This document shows, piece by piece, positions 27,868-37,318 of a DNA stretch of 42,214 nucleotides (position 1 is the first letter of the stretch; every line of letters starts with the position of its first letter). Origin of the DNA: an uncultured Caballeronia sp. (GTDB lineage Bacteria; Pseudomonadota; Gammaproteobacteria; Burkholderiales; Burkholderiaceae); contig CALNPU010000009.1 in the NCBI GenBank assembly GCA_940588625.1, forward strand, positions 1 through 42,214, written 5' to 3'. The translations under genes were made by a program, and so were the position numbers. Below the pieces are notes generated by a model. That model was not told where the DNA came from, made no database searches, and saw only the letters and a list, made by a program, of their open reading frames with translations.

Positions 27868-29380
27868 ATGACACTGACATCGCCTTATCTCGCGTTCAAG
27901 CAAACCGCACTGCAGTATCCCGGCAACGACTTTCTGCATATTCCCGCCTCCGCTCGCAAGCATTACGCAACGCCCGAACCGCTGATGCGGATCGATGAAC
28001 AGGTCGCGCGCTATCTCGATGCGGGTTATCGCGCGGGCATGCGCGTGGCGTTATTGCTCGAGAACCGGCCTGAGTTCTTCGTTCATTTATTCGCTCTCAA
28101 TCCACTTGGCATCAGCGTGGTTCCGCTCAACGCCGACTCGCGTCCGCATGAAATAGCGTATGTGGCCGAACACAGCGAGATCGTGCTGGCGGTTGGGATA
28201 GATATGACGAAGCCGCTTCTGCATGCCGCGCTCCAGGACAAAGTCCCCGTTGCCGATGTGAACACCTCCGCGCTACCCATGATTGAAAGCACTGGGCGCT
28301 CAGTGACGACACCCTCCATAGACGATGAATGATGAATGCGCCATTCTTTACACGTCCGGGACCACGGGCAAACCCAAAGGCTGCATTCTCGACAACCGCT
28401 ATACCCCGCTGCCGCTGTTCTACATAAATACGCTCGCCTGCTCGACCATGGCCATGGTGTTGTCCGCAGGCTGCGTGATCCAGCTCGACCGGTTTCATCC
28501 GCGAAGCTGGTGGGCCAATATAGGTACAAGCGGCGCAACGATCGTCCATTATCTCGGCGTCATGCCCGCGATCTTGCTGGGCATGGAAGCCGATGCACCC
28601 GTCACGCATTCGGTGCGATTCGGCTACGGCGCGAACGTGGATCCGAAACATCAGCAGGTGTTCGAACAGCGCTTCAGTTTTCCGCTCATTGAAGGGTGGG
28701 CCATGACCGAGACTGGCGGCACCGTGGTGATCGCATCGAGCCGCGAACCGCGTCACGCAGGCACGCGATGTTTCGGCCGGCCGCGCTCAGGTATGGAAGT
28801 TAAGCTCGTCGATGCCGAGTACAATGAGGTCGCGAGCGGCGTGCCGGGCCACATGCTGGTGCGCTGGGAGGGACCCCATCCGCGTCTCGGTTTTTTCGCG
28901 GCTATTGCCGCCACAGAGGCTGCATGCATGGCAGCACGACTGGTTCCATACCGGCGATATCGTGCGTCGCGGCGACGACGGTAGTCTTCATTTCGTCGAC
29001 AGGCAAAAAACATCATCCGTCGATCAGGGGAAAATATTGCGGCACTGGAAGTGGAAGCGTGCCTGCTCGATCATCCCGATGTGCGCCAGACCACAGTGAT
29101 TGCCGCGCCCGATTCCCTGCGCGACGAGGAAGTGATGGCCTGCGTGATCGTGTCGCCGGGAACCGTGCGCGATGAAACAACCGCACGTGCGTTGCAGGCG
29201 TGGTGCCTGGAGCGGCTCGCATATTACAAGGCGTCGGGTTGTTATGTTGCGTTCGTGGACGCGTTGCCGGTGACATCGACGAATAAGGTGCAGAAAACGC
29301 AGCTTGCCGCGTTCGGCGCAGACCCGTTGAACGCGCCGGAATGTTACGACTTGCGAGCCATTCAAGAAGCGTGTGAGTTA
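27868..29380 (+). pseudogene. AMP-forming acyl/aryl-CoA ligase, frameshifted
   Basis: Would activate a carboxylic acid as its CoA thioester via an acyl-adenylate. From ATG at 27868: MTLTSPYLAFKQTALQYPGN, YRAGMRVALLLENRPEFFVH, LNPLGISVVPLNADSRPHEI. A 7-bp tandem duplication at 28324-28337 shifts the frame just before CAILYTSGTTGKPKGC, the ATP/AMP signature. Further blocks are IEGWAMTETGGTVVIASSRE, then shifts near 28915 and 28990 before DDWFHTGDIVRRGDDGSLHF (hinge Asp) and LEVEACLLDHPDVRQTTVIA, and the C-terminal catalytic Lys in STNKVQKTQLAAFG. The intended end after YDLRA is unclear; one frame ends TAA at 29378-29380, sharing bases with the convergent DUF35 stop. About 505 residues. Confidence 0.87.
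28324..28337. repeat. 7-bp tandem duplication causing frameshift in CoA ligase
   Basis: GATGAAT occurs twice in succession (28324-28330 and 28331-28337). Removing one copy restores the frame SIDDECAILYTSGTTG, so this duplication is the frameshifting event itself. Confidence 0.9.
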
Positions 29381-29676
29381 ATCGCTGACACCAACAATAG
29401 CGCCGTCGCTTTCGAGACGCAGCGAGACGACGGCTCCCGGTGCAAGCAAGCGTCAAGCCGCACAATGAGACGCGGCCCGGCGTGAGTCAGCACTGTCGCA
29501 ATGTACGCGATATCTCCGCCCGCCTTCCCCGCTCGATGATGCAAGATCGTGACTTCTTCAACGCTACCACCGGTGGAAGCAGCCACCTCGGTGAATTCAT
29601 CGCGTCCACACGATGGACACAACAAGCGCCGGGGAAAATCCACCTGACCGCACGCGACGCAAGCGAATACATTCAT
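29378..29676 (-). pseudogene. DUF35 OB-fold/zinc-ribbon acyl-CoA-associated protein
   Basis: Small partner proteins of this family bind thiolase-like enzymes and help present acyl-CoA substrates. ATG at 29676 gives MNVFACVACGQVDFPRRLLC and PSCG, a CxxC...CxxC zinc ribbon, then the OB-fold strands GGSVEEVTILHHRAGKAGGD, IAYIATVLTHAGPRLIVRL. A frameshift near 29433 hides the intended end PGAVVSLRLESDGAIVGVSD, which stops at TAA 29378-29380. Length of about 99 residues, at the short end of the family. The start overlaps the thiolase stop (ATGA), the usual pairing of the two genes. Confidence 0.8.
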
Positions 29677-30849
29677 TGTGCGGCTCCCCGTTCGAGCACC
29701 ACGGTATTCGCACCGAGCACCACGGTATTCGCACACATACCATTTTAATACTGTATCATGCCGTAATCGTTCACCGCCGCGAACCGCGAGTCGTCCACTT
29801 GGCGTATACCGGCCTCGTGACGCAACTGGGGATCGCTTCGACACTCCATGCATGCCCGCCGTCGCACCCGCCTGCCCCGCCGACAATTGCCCGCCCGACG
29901 TATTCACAGGCAAGCGGCGTGACGCAATGCGCTCGTGAATAAACGCGTGCAAGTCGGGCTGGTCGCCGGCGAACCCGAGGTCAGAGAATCATCGACGGAT
30001 AATCGTCATAGACCGAGACAAGGTTCATATCGGTTGGCTGGAGGTTCGCGTCACACCAGAGGGAGTCGCGAATGCTCGCAAGGCCCGTGACAAGCCCGTC
30101 GCCATGCTGATGGTCGGCGTTATACGCCGCACGCAGCGCGCGAATACGAACCGGTGAACGCTCAGCACAACGATGGGTCGACGAGGTCAGCACAATCGCG
30201 TTGGCCCCCGACACCACCGGCACGCAATCGTAGCGGCATAAGGGTTCGGCCACCGGCGGCGCGGCAAGATAGGTTTCGAGCGTCAACGGCTCACAGTAGA
30301 GACGGCCAGCGGATTCATCGACGCCCACTCGCGTTGCGCAATGCACAGCGCCGCATAATCCTCGCGCGTCAATTGCGAGACGCGCATCTGGCGTTGCGTG
30401 AGCATTGCGAACAGCGGGTTCGATCCGCCCGTGTTCAACGGCCGAAGATGCGTTCGCGTGGTCACGTTGTAATTCTCGACGAGCGACGTGAAATCCGCCG
30501 CCTCGAAATGGTCCCCGCTGACCAGGACAATCACGCTTGCATCGCCGGCCTGAATCGCACGCGCGGCATGCTGCAACAGATTGATTCCGCTCGCTCCGCC
30601 GTGACAGTCGTCCATGCACCAGCCCACGCGCAAACCGGCGCGCCACACAAAGTCAATAGCATGATCGGGCGGCAAGGTGAACGACGCAACGCCAAGACCG
30701 TCGACTTCATTCGCCGATAGTTCCGCCTGCAAAAGCGCAGCCTTCAGGGCCTAAGCGAGCAAACCCGCGGTACTCGTGCCGGCCGGCTCGTGACGCGTGT
30801 ATGGCACTTCGACGGCAGCCAAGATCGACACGCCTGCAAAGTCGTTCAT
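29673..30849 (-). pseudogene. SCP2-type thiolase-like enzyme, multiply broken
   Basis: A thiolase-fold enzyme of beta-keto-acyl-CoA cleavage. From ATG at 30849: MNDFAGVSILAAVEVPYTRH, TAG at 30751-30753, then ALKAALLQAELSANEVDGLG, WRAGLRVGWCMDDCHGGASG and INLLQHAARAIQAGDASVIV, which is the region of the active Cys. A shift near 30290 leads to YCEPLTLETYLAAPPVAEPL. The C-terminal motif VNTSGGQLSAGQAGATAGMH shows the family's catalytic GG/NxSGG block, reached after another shift near 29985. A 21-bp tandem duplication (29693-29734) and stops lie close to the end. It starts 12 bases after the GntR stop, so it was the second gene of a GntR-thiolase-DUF35 operon. Confidence 0.82.
29693..29734. repeat. 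21-bp exact tandem duplication at thiolase 3' end
   Basis: The unit starting CGAGCACCACGGTATTCGCA occupies 29693-29713 and is repeated exactly at 29714-29734. In the thiolase frame it doubles ANTVVLG/ANTVVLE, so it is frame-neutral. Confidence 0.93.
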
Positions 30850-30861
30850 CGCGTGGAAGCG

Positions 30862-31554
30862 TCAGACCGCATCGTCGCTGTTGAGAAAATACTGCTGCTC
30901 GACGTCATCGATAAAACCTTGCGTCGCCGAGCGCACCTTCATCGCATCGCGATCCACGAAGCCTTTCAACAGCACCTGCATGCCGTCGACAATCAGCTTC
31001 ATCGTGCCCGGTTTCGTCATGGTTCCGTGACGCACCTGGCGCGTGTGATCAGCGAAACGCAGGATCGTGCCTTTCAGCCGCGTGTTCGGCACGCCTTCCA
31101 GCCAGATTGCGCGGAACTCGACATTGGCCTCGGACATCAACCCAATGTCCTTGCGCTCGAATGCGCGGCGGCATTTGCGATAAACCGCACCCATGCCGGC
31201 GAGTTGTTCATCGGTGAGCACGGCAGCGGCAGCGGCAGCCGCGCCCGGTTCGAGCATGCGGCGCACTTCGAAGATCTCGCGCACATCTTCGGCGGTCAGT
31301 ACGGGCGTGATGAAACCGCGCGTGGTGCCGACCAGATAACCCTCGTTCACGAGGCGCAGCAGCGCCTGGCGCACCGGCATGCGCGTGCACTCGAATTCCT
31401 TCGCGATCTCGTAGTCGAGCACGCGGTCATCAGGGCCAATCTGACCGCGCTGAAGGCGGCCCAGCACTTCCTGATACACCGACTCCATCAGCGTGGCCGG
31501 GCGCAGCGCAGTTCGTCGTGGCTGCTTGATAACCGTCGGGTCCGCGGTTGCCAT
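30862..31554 (-). CDS. GntR-family (FCD subfamily) transcriptional regulator, apparently intact
   Basis: A one-component regulator of about 230 residues. I choose ATG 31554 because GGAGAAGACC stands before it; an ATG at 31566 and a GTG at 31599 are alternatives. The winged helix covers residues about 15-85: ATLMESVYQEVLGRLQRGQI, LDYEIAKEFECTRMPVRQAL, LRLVNEGYLVGTTRGF. The helical ligand-binding domain follows (REIFEVRRMLEPGAAAAAAA to FIDDVEQQYF). The metal-binding His residues common in FCD domains are absent: the usual FHxxI reads FRAIW and the distal His positions are not seen. No stop or frameshift occurs. It heads an operon with thiolase and DUF35 genes and is the best candidate for the repressor acting on the shared palindromes. 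Confidence 0.87.
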   Translation of the reverse strand: MATADPTVIKQPRRTALRPATLMESVYQEVLGRLQRGQIGPDDRVLDYEIAKEFECTRMPVRQALLRLVNEGYLVGTTRGFITPVLTAEDVREIFEVRRMLEPGAAAAAAAVLTDEQLAGMGAVYRKCRRAFERKDIGLMSEANVEFRAIWLEGVPNTRLKGTILRFADHTRQVRHGTMTKPGTMKLIVDGMQVLLKGFVDRDAMKVRSATQGFIDDVEQQYFLNSDDAV

Positions 31555-31687
31555 GGTCTTCTCCATTGTCTTGTCTCGCGTTTTCGTCACGATTTGCACG
31601 CCACCGCGATGGCGGCAGTGTCACTGCAATCAATAATTGTACTGGTTGGCTTCCGGCCAGCCTCCCAAAACGCGCCACGCAAGGCGC

Positions 31688-32568
31688 TCAAGCCGCTTCC
31701 TCCAACTCGGCGGGCGGCCACGGCGTTCCCGCATGATCGCTCGGCACCGCGTCGATCAGCGCACGCGTGTACGGATGGCGCGGCGCGGCGAACACTTCCT
31801 CGGTCATCCTCTGCTCCACCACTTCGCCACGGCGCATCACGAGCACACGGCTGCACAAGTAGCGGACCACGGACAAATCGTATGAGATGAGCAACAGCGC
31901 AATCTGCAGCTCGCGACGCAACTCCAGCAGCAGATTCAGTATCTGCGCCTGGACGGATAAATCGAGCCCCGACACGATTTCATCGGCGACGATCAATTGC
32001 GGCGATGCACACAGCGCCCGGCCAATATTCACGCGCTGCTTCTGACCGCCCGACAACTGCGAGGGAAAGTGCGTGAGGGTATCGGCGGGAAGACCCACGT
32101 CGCGTTCGACTGCGCGCGAGCAAGGCGCTGTTCGCATCGAGCGACGCCACGCCGGCCGCTTCCAGCGCCTATGTCAGGAGCCGTTCGACCGAGCAGCGCG
32201 AGTTCAGCGCCGACTGCGAATCCTGAAGGTTATCTGAACCTGCTCGCGGGCACGCCGCACGCGCTCAGCACTGCCGTGCGTTAAATCTTCGCCGCCGATC
32301 ATCACCCGGCCCTCGGTCGGCTGTTCGATACCCATCAACAGCCGCGCCACCGATGTCTTGCCACTACCGCTTTCCCACGATCCCCACGAATTCCCCAGGG
32401 AAAATCTGCAGCGACAGCGGCTTCACCGCATGGAAAGAAGTCTTGTGCTGCCCGAACACACCGCTGCGGCTCGTGTACGTCAGCGCTGCCTCGCGCAGTT
32501 CCGCCACCGGTTGCGCGCGCGCCTGTTACGGGCGCGGGCGGCAACAGCGGCGCCTGCGAATTGTCCAT
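31688..32568 (-). pseudogene. Peptide-type ABC transporter ATPase (DppF type), broken
   Basis: Begins MDNSQAPLLPPAPVTGAR at 32568, though the upstream ATPase frame runs into it without a stop, so the two may have formed one double ATPase. A shift near 32510 gives VAELREAALTYTSRSGVFGQ and HAVKPLSLQIFPGEFVGIVG; one extra base then breaks Walker A, SGSGKTSVARLLMG. After FQDSQSALNSRCSVERLLT an in-frame TAG and further shifts precede LTHFPSQLSGGQKQRVNIGR (signature, intact), QLIVADEIVSGLDLSVQAQI (Walker B with Ile replacing Pro) and LISYDLSVVRYL, where the switch His is Tyr. It ends WPPAELEEAA at 31688, 89 bases before the GntR start region. Confidence 0.84.
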
Positions 32569-33476
32569 CAACGGAGCATGCTCGCACGCCTCGCTGCACG
32601 CGACCCGATGCCCGTTGGGCGCCACGCGAGACTGCAGCACAGCGGCGCACGCGGCGCCGGCACTGGGGCAATGCGACGCGAAACGACACCCCGCGATACC
32701 GGCCAGCGCGGACAAGCCCGGCATTTGCTGAGCGAGTACCGGCAAGCGGCGCCGGGGACCGGTGAGATCGGGCGTCGCGTATTTCAACGCACGCGTGTAC
32801 GGGTGGCACGATTCATCGAGGACATCGCGGGCGGGCCGTACTCGACAGATCGCCGGCATACATCACGGCGACGTCGTCGCAGACATGGGCCGCCAACCGC
32901 AGATCGTGCGTGATCAGCAGCACGGCGGTCGAATGCAGGCGCTACTGTTCCGCGAGCATGCGCATCACGCGGGTTTGCGTGACAACATCGAGCGCGGTCG
33001 TGGGTTCGCCGGCAATCAGCAGCGCCGGGTTGCTCGCGAACGCCATCGCGATCAGCACGCGCTGGCATTGCCGGCCTGAGAGCTGATGCGGATAGCACTT
33101 GAGCATGTCAACAGGCACCGGCAGTTGTACCGATTCCAGCGCCTTGCGCACGGTGTCCCAGCGTTCGTTCGACGGTACGCCGACGCGAGAGAGATGTTCA
33201 TTAAAGGTATCGGCGATAGTCCACAGCGGGTTTAACGCGGTCAGCGGTTCCTGCGGGATGAACGCGATTTTCCGGCCGAGAAGTGCGCGGCGTTTGGCTT
33301 GCGGCATGGCAAGCATGTCCTGTCCGGCGAAGTGCATGCTGCCGCTCGTCACCGCAAAACCGCTTGGCAACAAACCTGAAATCAGCCGCGCCAGCATGCT
33401 CTTACCCGCGCCCGATTCACCGACCACACCCAGCACGCGGCCCCGGCCTATCGATAAGGTCAAGTTCCGCAGCGCC
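32569..33476 (-). pseudogene. Peptide-type ABC transporter ATPase (DppD type), deletion-fused to permease
   Basis: The frame 33901-32942 passes without a stop from permease sequence into LRNLTLSIGRGRVLGVVGES, Walker A GESGAGKSMLARL, AFIPQEPLTALNPLWTIADT (Q-loop), YPHQLSGRQCQRVLIAMAFA (signature, GG to GR) and LIAGEPTTALDVVTQTRVMR (Walker B Asp replaced by Gly). The first residues of the ATPase are missing. TAG at 32942-32944 follows MLAEQ; the next part, STAVLLITHDLRLAAHVCDD, has the switch His, then a shift near 32850 gives the tail VLDESCHPYTRALKYATPDL, GCRFASHCPSAGAACA, HRVACSE. Key ATPase residues are altered in addition to the frame lesions, showing relaxed selection for some time. Confidence 0.85.
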
Positions 33477-34179
33477 TCGACCGTGATCGCAACGCCCATT
33501 TCGAGCGAGAACAGCGTGATCATCAACGGCAGCGCAGCAGGTAATATCTCGCGCAGCATGATCCGCAAATGCGTGAAATTGAGCAGCTGCGCGGCAAGCA
33601 CATAGTCGCGCTGACGCACGACCATCACCTCGGAGCGGACGACGCGGCAAAAGCGCATCCAGTCCACCAACACAATCGACAGGATCACGTTCTCTATGCC
33701 GACGCCGAGACTCACCATCAGCACGAGCGACAACACGACCGGCGGAAACGACATCCACAGATCCACCAGATAACCGATGCTGCGATCCACCCACCGAAGT
33801 AGCTGGCGAGAATCGCGAGCACGCTGCCGACAATACCTGCGCCGAACACGGCAATCACAGCGACCGTCAGCGCGATGCGGCTGCCATATAACAAGCAACA
33901 AGCGCGATCACACGTCACGGCCGAGGCTATCCGTGCCGAGCGGAAACGCCGGGTCACCGCTGGGCCATCCATGCGGGCGGCGACAACATGTGCAGCAGAT
34001 CCTGATTGAGCGGGTTATGCGGCGCGAACACGGCGCAGAACAACACGCCCAGCATGATCACGCCGCCGAGCCACAGGTTGACAGCGGGTTTTCGCCGCGC
34101 GCGCCGATTTGCCCACGACCTGCACAAGCGGCACAGCGGCTTCCGGCGATGGGTCGATTAAAGTGGATTCGTGCAGCAT
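33477..34179 (-). pseudogene. Peptide-type ABC permease (DppC type), 3' end deleted
   Basis: From ATG at 34179 (or 34223 in another frame): MLHESTLIDPSPEAAVPLVQ, a shift near 34095, AVNLWLGGVIMLGVLFCAVF with the first helix, DPAFPLGTDSLGRDV (family motif) and more shifts. LLYGSRIALTVAVIAVFGAG and LAILASYFGGWIDRSIGYLV follow, and then LRIMLREILPAALPLMITLF, the permease loop. The chain ends in GVAITVEA, where the family should continue with another two helices; instead the ATPase starts. The partner permease (DppB type) is not found anywhere between 31 and 36 kb and was probably lost in the deletion next to the FAD-oxidase gene. Confidence 0.83.
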
Positions 34180-34199
34180 GTCGCCTTCATATCGTGCTT

Positions 34200-35561
34200 C
34201 GAACTCAACGGGGTCGTGGACATGTCGTGTGTGCTCAAGCTGTTTTGCGCAGGCGTCGCGGGTGTAGCCCATATACGCGCGTTTCTTGCCGCCTATCCCA
34301 TGTTCCGCGACAGCGCCATGCCATTCGCGCGTGAGTTCATAGACTGCGGCATCGACATGTTCTTCGAGATCAGGCGGCGCATTCTTCAGATGCACGATGA
34401 CATCCAGGTTGCCGTCGCCGAGATGGCCGTATACCAGCCGTGCGCATATTGGGCCAGCGCGTATGCAGCATGGCTTCGCATTGCTCGGTAACCTGGCCGA
34501 TATCGGCAATCGCAAAACTGATGTCGAAGCCGATAAGACCCGGCAGAAGAATCGGAAATTCTGCGGGTGCGTCGCGAACGGCCCAGAAGCGGGTGGCATC
34601 GGCGGCGGAACTGGCAAGCGATGCATTCTCGATCACGCCGGCATCAAGCATCTCGCCAAGCATGGCCTCGAACTCTTCGGCTTGTCTTTCGGCGTTGGAA
34701 CCCATGCTTTCCAGCAGCACGTAGAACGCATGCGTGGAGTCGAGCGGCGCGCGCACGGTCTTCATGCTCGCGAGCATGTAGTCGTAGTAACTCGGCCACA
34801 TCACTTCGAATGCCGACTGACATCCGTGCGCGAGCATGCTGCAGCAAACGCGTGACGGTGGCGAGGTTAGGCAGTCCGCACCACGCCGTCGATACCCCCA
34901 ATGGCTTCGGCGCAACCCGCATGACCGCGCGCGTGATAACCCCCAGCATGCCTTCGCTGCCGATCAGCAGGCTCTTCAGATCATAACCGCTGTTGTTCTT
35001 GATCATCTTGTGGAGATCGCTGACCACAGTGCCGTCGGCGAGAACCGCCTCCAAACCCAGCACATGCTCACGCGCCATGCCATCATATTTGATGACGCGA
35101 TTTCCGCCGGCGTTTGTCGCCAGGTTGCCGCTGATCGTGCAACTGCCACGCGCGCCGAGATCGAGGGGAAACATCATGCCGGCGGCATCCGCTGCTTCCT
35201 GCACGCGTTGCAGCACCGCGCCCGCCTGCAAGGTAATCGTGCCCGAAACGGTATCAACTTCTTTGATCGCACTCATCTGCTCCAGGCTCAGCGTCACTTC
35301 GCCGCCGGACAGGTTGGCGCCGCCAGCGAGGCCGGTCAAACCACCATGCGTGACGACCGCTTGCTGGTTGGCATGGCAAAACGCGAGCGCCCGCGATACC
35401 TCCAGCGTCGAGCGCGGCCGGATCAACGCGATGGATTCGGCGCCCGGCGTTCCGCTCCAGTCCCGCACGCGCCAGGTGCCGAGATCGGAGCCGAAGGTCA
35501 CCACGTCGGAGCCCAACTCAGCCACCAATCGTTCGACGAAGCTGCTCGAAGATGACGTCAT
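34200..35561 (-). pseudogene. FAD-linked oxidase (GlcD/D-lactate dehydrogenase type), C-terminally deleted
   Basis: A VAO/PCMH-fold flavoprotein oxidising 2-hydroxy acids. ATG at 35561 reads MTSSSSSFVERLVAELGSDV, then the FAD domain ALIRPRSTLEVSRALAFCHA, THGGLTGLAGGANLSGGEVT, MMFPLDLGARGSCTISGNLA and TNAGGNRVIKYDGMAREHVL, all intact to about 34870. A shift leads to CQSAFEVMWPSYYDYMLASM; another near 34480 to LVYGHLGDGNLDVIVHLKNA (GHxGDGNxH motif with Leu for His) and GAVAEHGIGGKKRAYMGYTR. The C-terminal LDPxGILNPGK segment is missing, and the frame flows into the permease start. Begins eight bases after the aldolase stop, so both were in one operon. Confidence 0.86.
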
Positions 35562-35568
35562 GATCGAC

Positions 35569-36271
35569 TCAGTCTTTAAGCGCGGAAACGGCTTGTTCGA
35601 AGCCGGCGCGCACCACTTCAATGTAGCTTGCGGCCACGACGAAGTCGAAGCCCTGCGCGCGCGGCTTTCAAAATGTGCGCGCAGTCCTGTTCGATCGCGT
35701 CCGGCGCGGCATCGTCTCGCGACAACGACAGGTCGCCAGTGCCTATAAACAGATAGCCCAGCCCTTCCACGGCGGCAATTGCTTCGACTTGCTCCACGCC
35801 TGCAACCGTCTCGATCATCACGCCAATCGATATCCGCTCCCCATCGTTTTTCATGGCTGCCATGCCGGAAATCAGCGGCCTGACGCTACCCGCCGAGCGC
35901 TGTCCAAAGGGCGGATAGCGGCCGAAGGAGACAGCGCGGCGGGCTTCATCGGCGGATTCGATCAGCGGCGGCACCAAGGCCGACGCCGAGCCGGCGTCCA
36001 GCGCTTCGGCAATCGCCTGAGCCGAGTTCTCGCCCACCTGCACGATCATCGGAACCTGATACCGCACTTGACCGATCACCGCTTCGAGGGCAGTGCGTTC
36101 CCATAACCCATGCTGCTGGTCAATCACGATCAAATCCGGCGCGGCCGTCAGACCAATCTCCACGAGCGGCGTGCTGCACATTGCGAACCACGCGCACGAC
36201 AAAGCGTGTTTTTCCGCGAACGCTGTTTGCATCGACTGGGGCACGGGGCGGATATCGGGAATTTTTTGCAT
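35569..36271 (-). pseudogene. HpcH/HpaI-family aldolase, frameshifted near the end
   Basis: A metal-dependent class II pyruvate aldolase. MQKIPDIRPVPQSMQTAFAE, then LSCAWFAMCSTPLVEIGLTA and DLIVIDQQHGLWERTALEAV (catalytic His region, usually DxEHG), ALVPPLIESADEARRAVSFG, RYPPFGQRSAGSVRPLISG, and IGVMIETVAGVEQVEAIAAV with the metal-binding Glu, then YLFIGTGDLSLS with the Asp. A single base lesion near 35655 shifts the last 25 residues; the intended text is GFDFVVAASYIEVVRAGFEQ and AVSALKD with TGA at 35569-35571. About 234 residues, slightly short of the usual 250-270. Only one lesion, close to the C-terminus, so this is one of the least decayed genes. Promoter element at 36356-36383. Confidence 0.86.
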
Positions 36272-36355
36272 CGTATAGTGGCAAGAACTTCTTCAAACAG
36301 CGGGTTGGAACGCGCGGGTCGAAACTCAATCGCTTGACCTGAAACGGCGTTTACA

Positions 36356-36383
36356 AAATTCTGAATTTAGAATTAGGCGTCAA
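36356..36383 (-). promoter_or_regulatory. Palindrome with -35-like TTGACG before HpaI aldolase
   Basis: On the minus strand TTGACG (36378-36383) is followed after nine bases by the same 13-bp palindrome AAATTCAGAATTT (36356-36368) as at the porin promoter. With a 17-base spacer the -10 would be AATTTT, part of the palindrome, so a bound regulator would block the promoter directly. It lies 85 bases upstream of the aldolase start and just after the MDR gene end. Confidence 0.55.
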
Positions 36384-36389
36384 GCGTTT

Positions 36390-37318
36390 TCAACCTCCGT
36401 CCTCCATGTTCAGCACGATCCGGCCGCGCATAACCTGACCCGCGTCAACGTGACAGTGTGCATCGGCTGCGGCGGCTAGTGGGAGCGTGGCCATTACGCC
36501 CGGTGTGAGCACACCTTCGGCGGGGAGTTGCGAGACGGCATGGAGGGCTTTCGGCGCGTCCGAGATCATCGCGCGCGTGACGGTGACGCCGTATTTTTCG
36601 GCCTGGTTTTCAAACGGCATTGCGGTCAGGTAGATGAGCTGACCGCCCGCTTTCAGTACTTGATATGACCGGGCATGCGTCTCGCCGCCGATCAGGTCGA
36701 AAACGATATCAATATGACGCAGCAAGCCGAAGTCATCGCGATCATAGGCCACTGCCCGATGCGCGCCGAGCCCCAGCACATAGTCGATATTCTGCGCGCG
36801 GCAAGTTGTTGTCACGTTGAGTCCGAGATGACGGGCGAGCTGGATCATCTGACTGCCGACCGCGCCCGCGCCACCATGAATCAGCACGCTCATGCCTTCC
36901 GATAGCGTCGCGGTTCGGCACATCGGGATCCATGCGCTTACGCCGGGCTGAAGCAACGCGGCGGCTTGTGAAGTCGAAAGATTGGGTGGCTTTTTGACCA
37001 AGCGTGACGATGCACAGACGATCACTTCGGCGTAGGTCCCGCTGCGTGTCGGGTCAGCCGCGACGCACACTTTATCGCTTACGGAAAGCCCTGTTATCCC
37101 CTCGCCGATTTGATCGATGACACCCGCGCCGTCACGCCCCGGAATCTTCGGGAATGCCAGCGAGAAATGCGCTTGCAAGGCACCGGAAGCGCAGCTTCGC
37201 GTCGATCGGCGCTACCCCTGCGGCCTTCAACTTCGTTTGGTCCCGCGAAGGGCTCGTCGAGCGTGACAAGCTCAAGGACATCGGGTGCGCCGTACCGCAA
37301 GTACTAGATCGCTTTCAT
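36390..37318 (-). pseudogene. MDR-type NAD(P)H oxidoreductase (quinone oxidoreductase-like)
   Basis: A medium-chain dehydrogenase/reductase without the zinc ligands. From ATG 37318: MKAI, TAG at 37304-37306, then YLRYGAPDVLELVTLDEPFA and GPNEV. A shift near 37205 and another near 37180 lead to AHFSLAFPKIPGRDGAGVID, the family's PxxPGxDxAG motif. From there the frame is open: VCVAADPTRSGTYAEVIVCA, SVLIHGGAGAVGSQMIQLAR (coenzyme-binding GAGAVG), DIVFDLIGGETHARSYQVLK, ending MRGRIVLNMEDGG. About 309 residues, normal for quinone-oxidoreductase-like proteins. Its ATG overlaps the stop of the SRPBCC gene (ATGA). Confidence 0.86.

Noticed and set aside
30790..31890. Open frame of 366 codons on the plus strand
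   Set aside because: Antisense to the GntR gene, which has a convincing helix-turn-helix and ribosome site.
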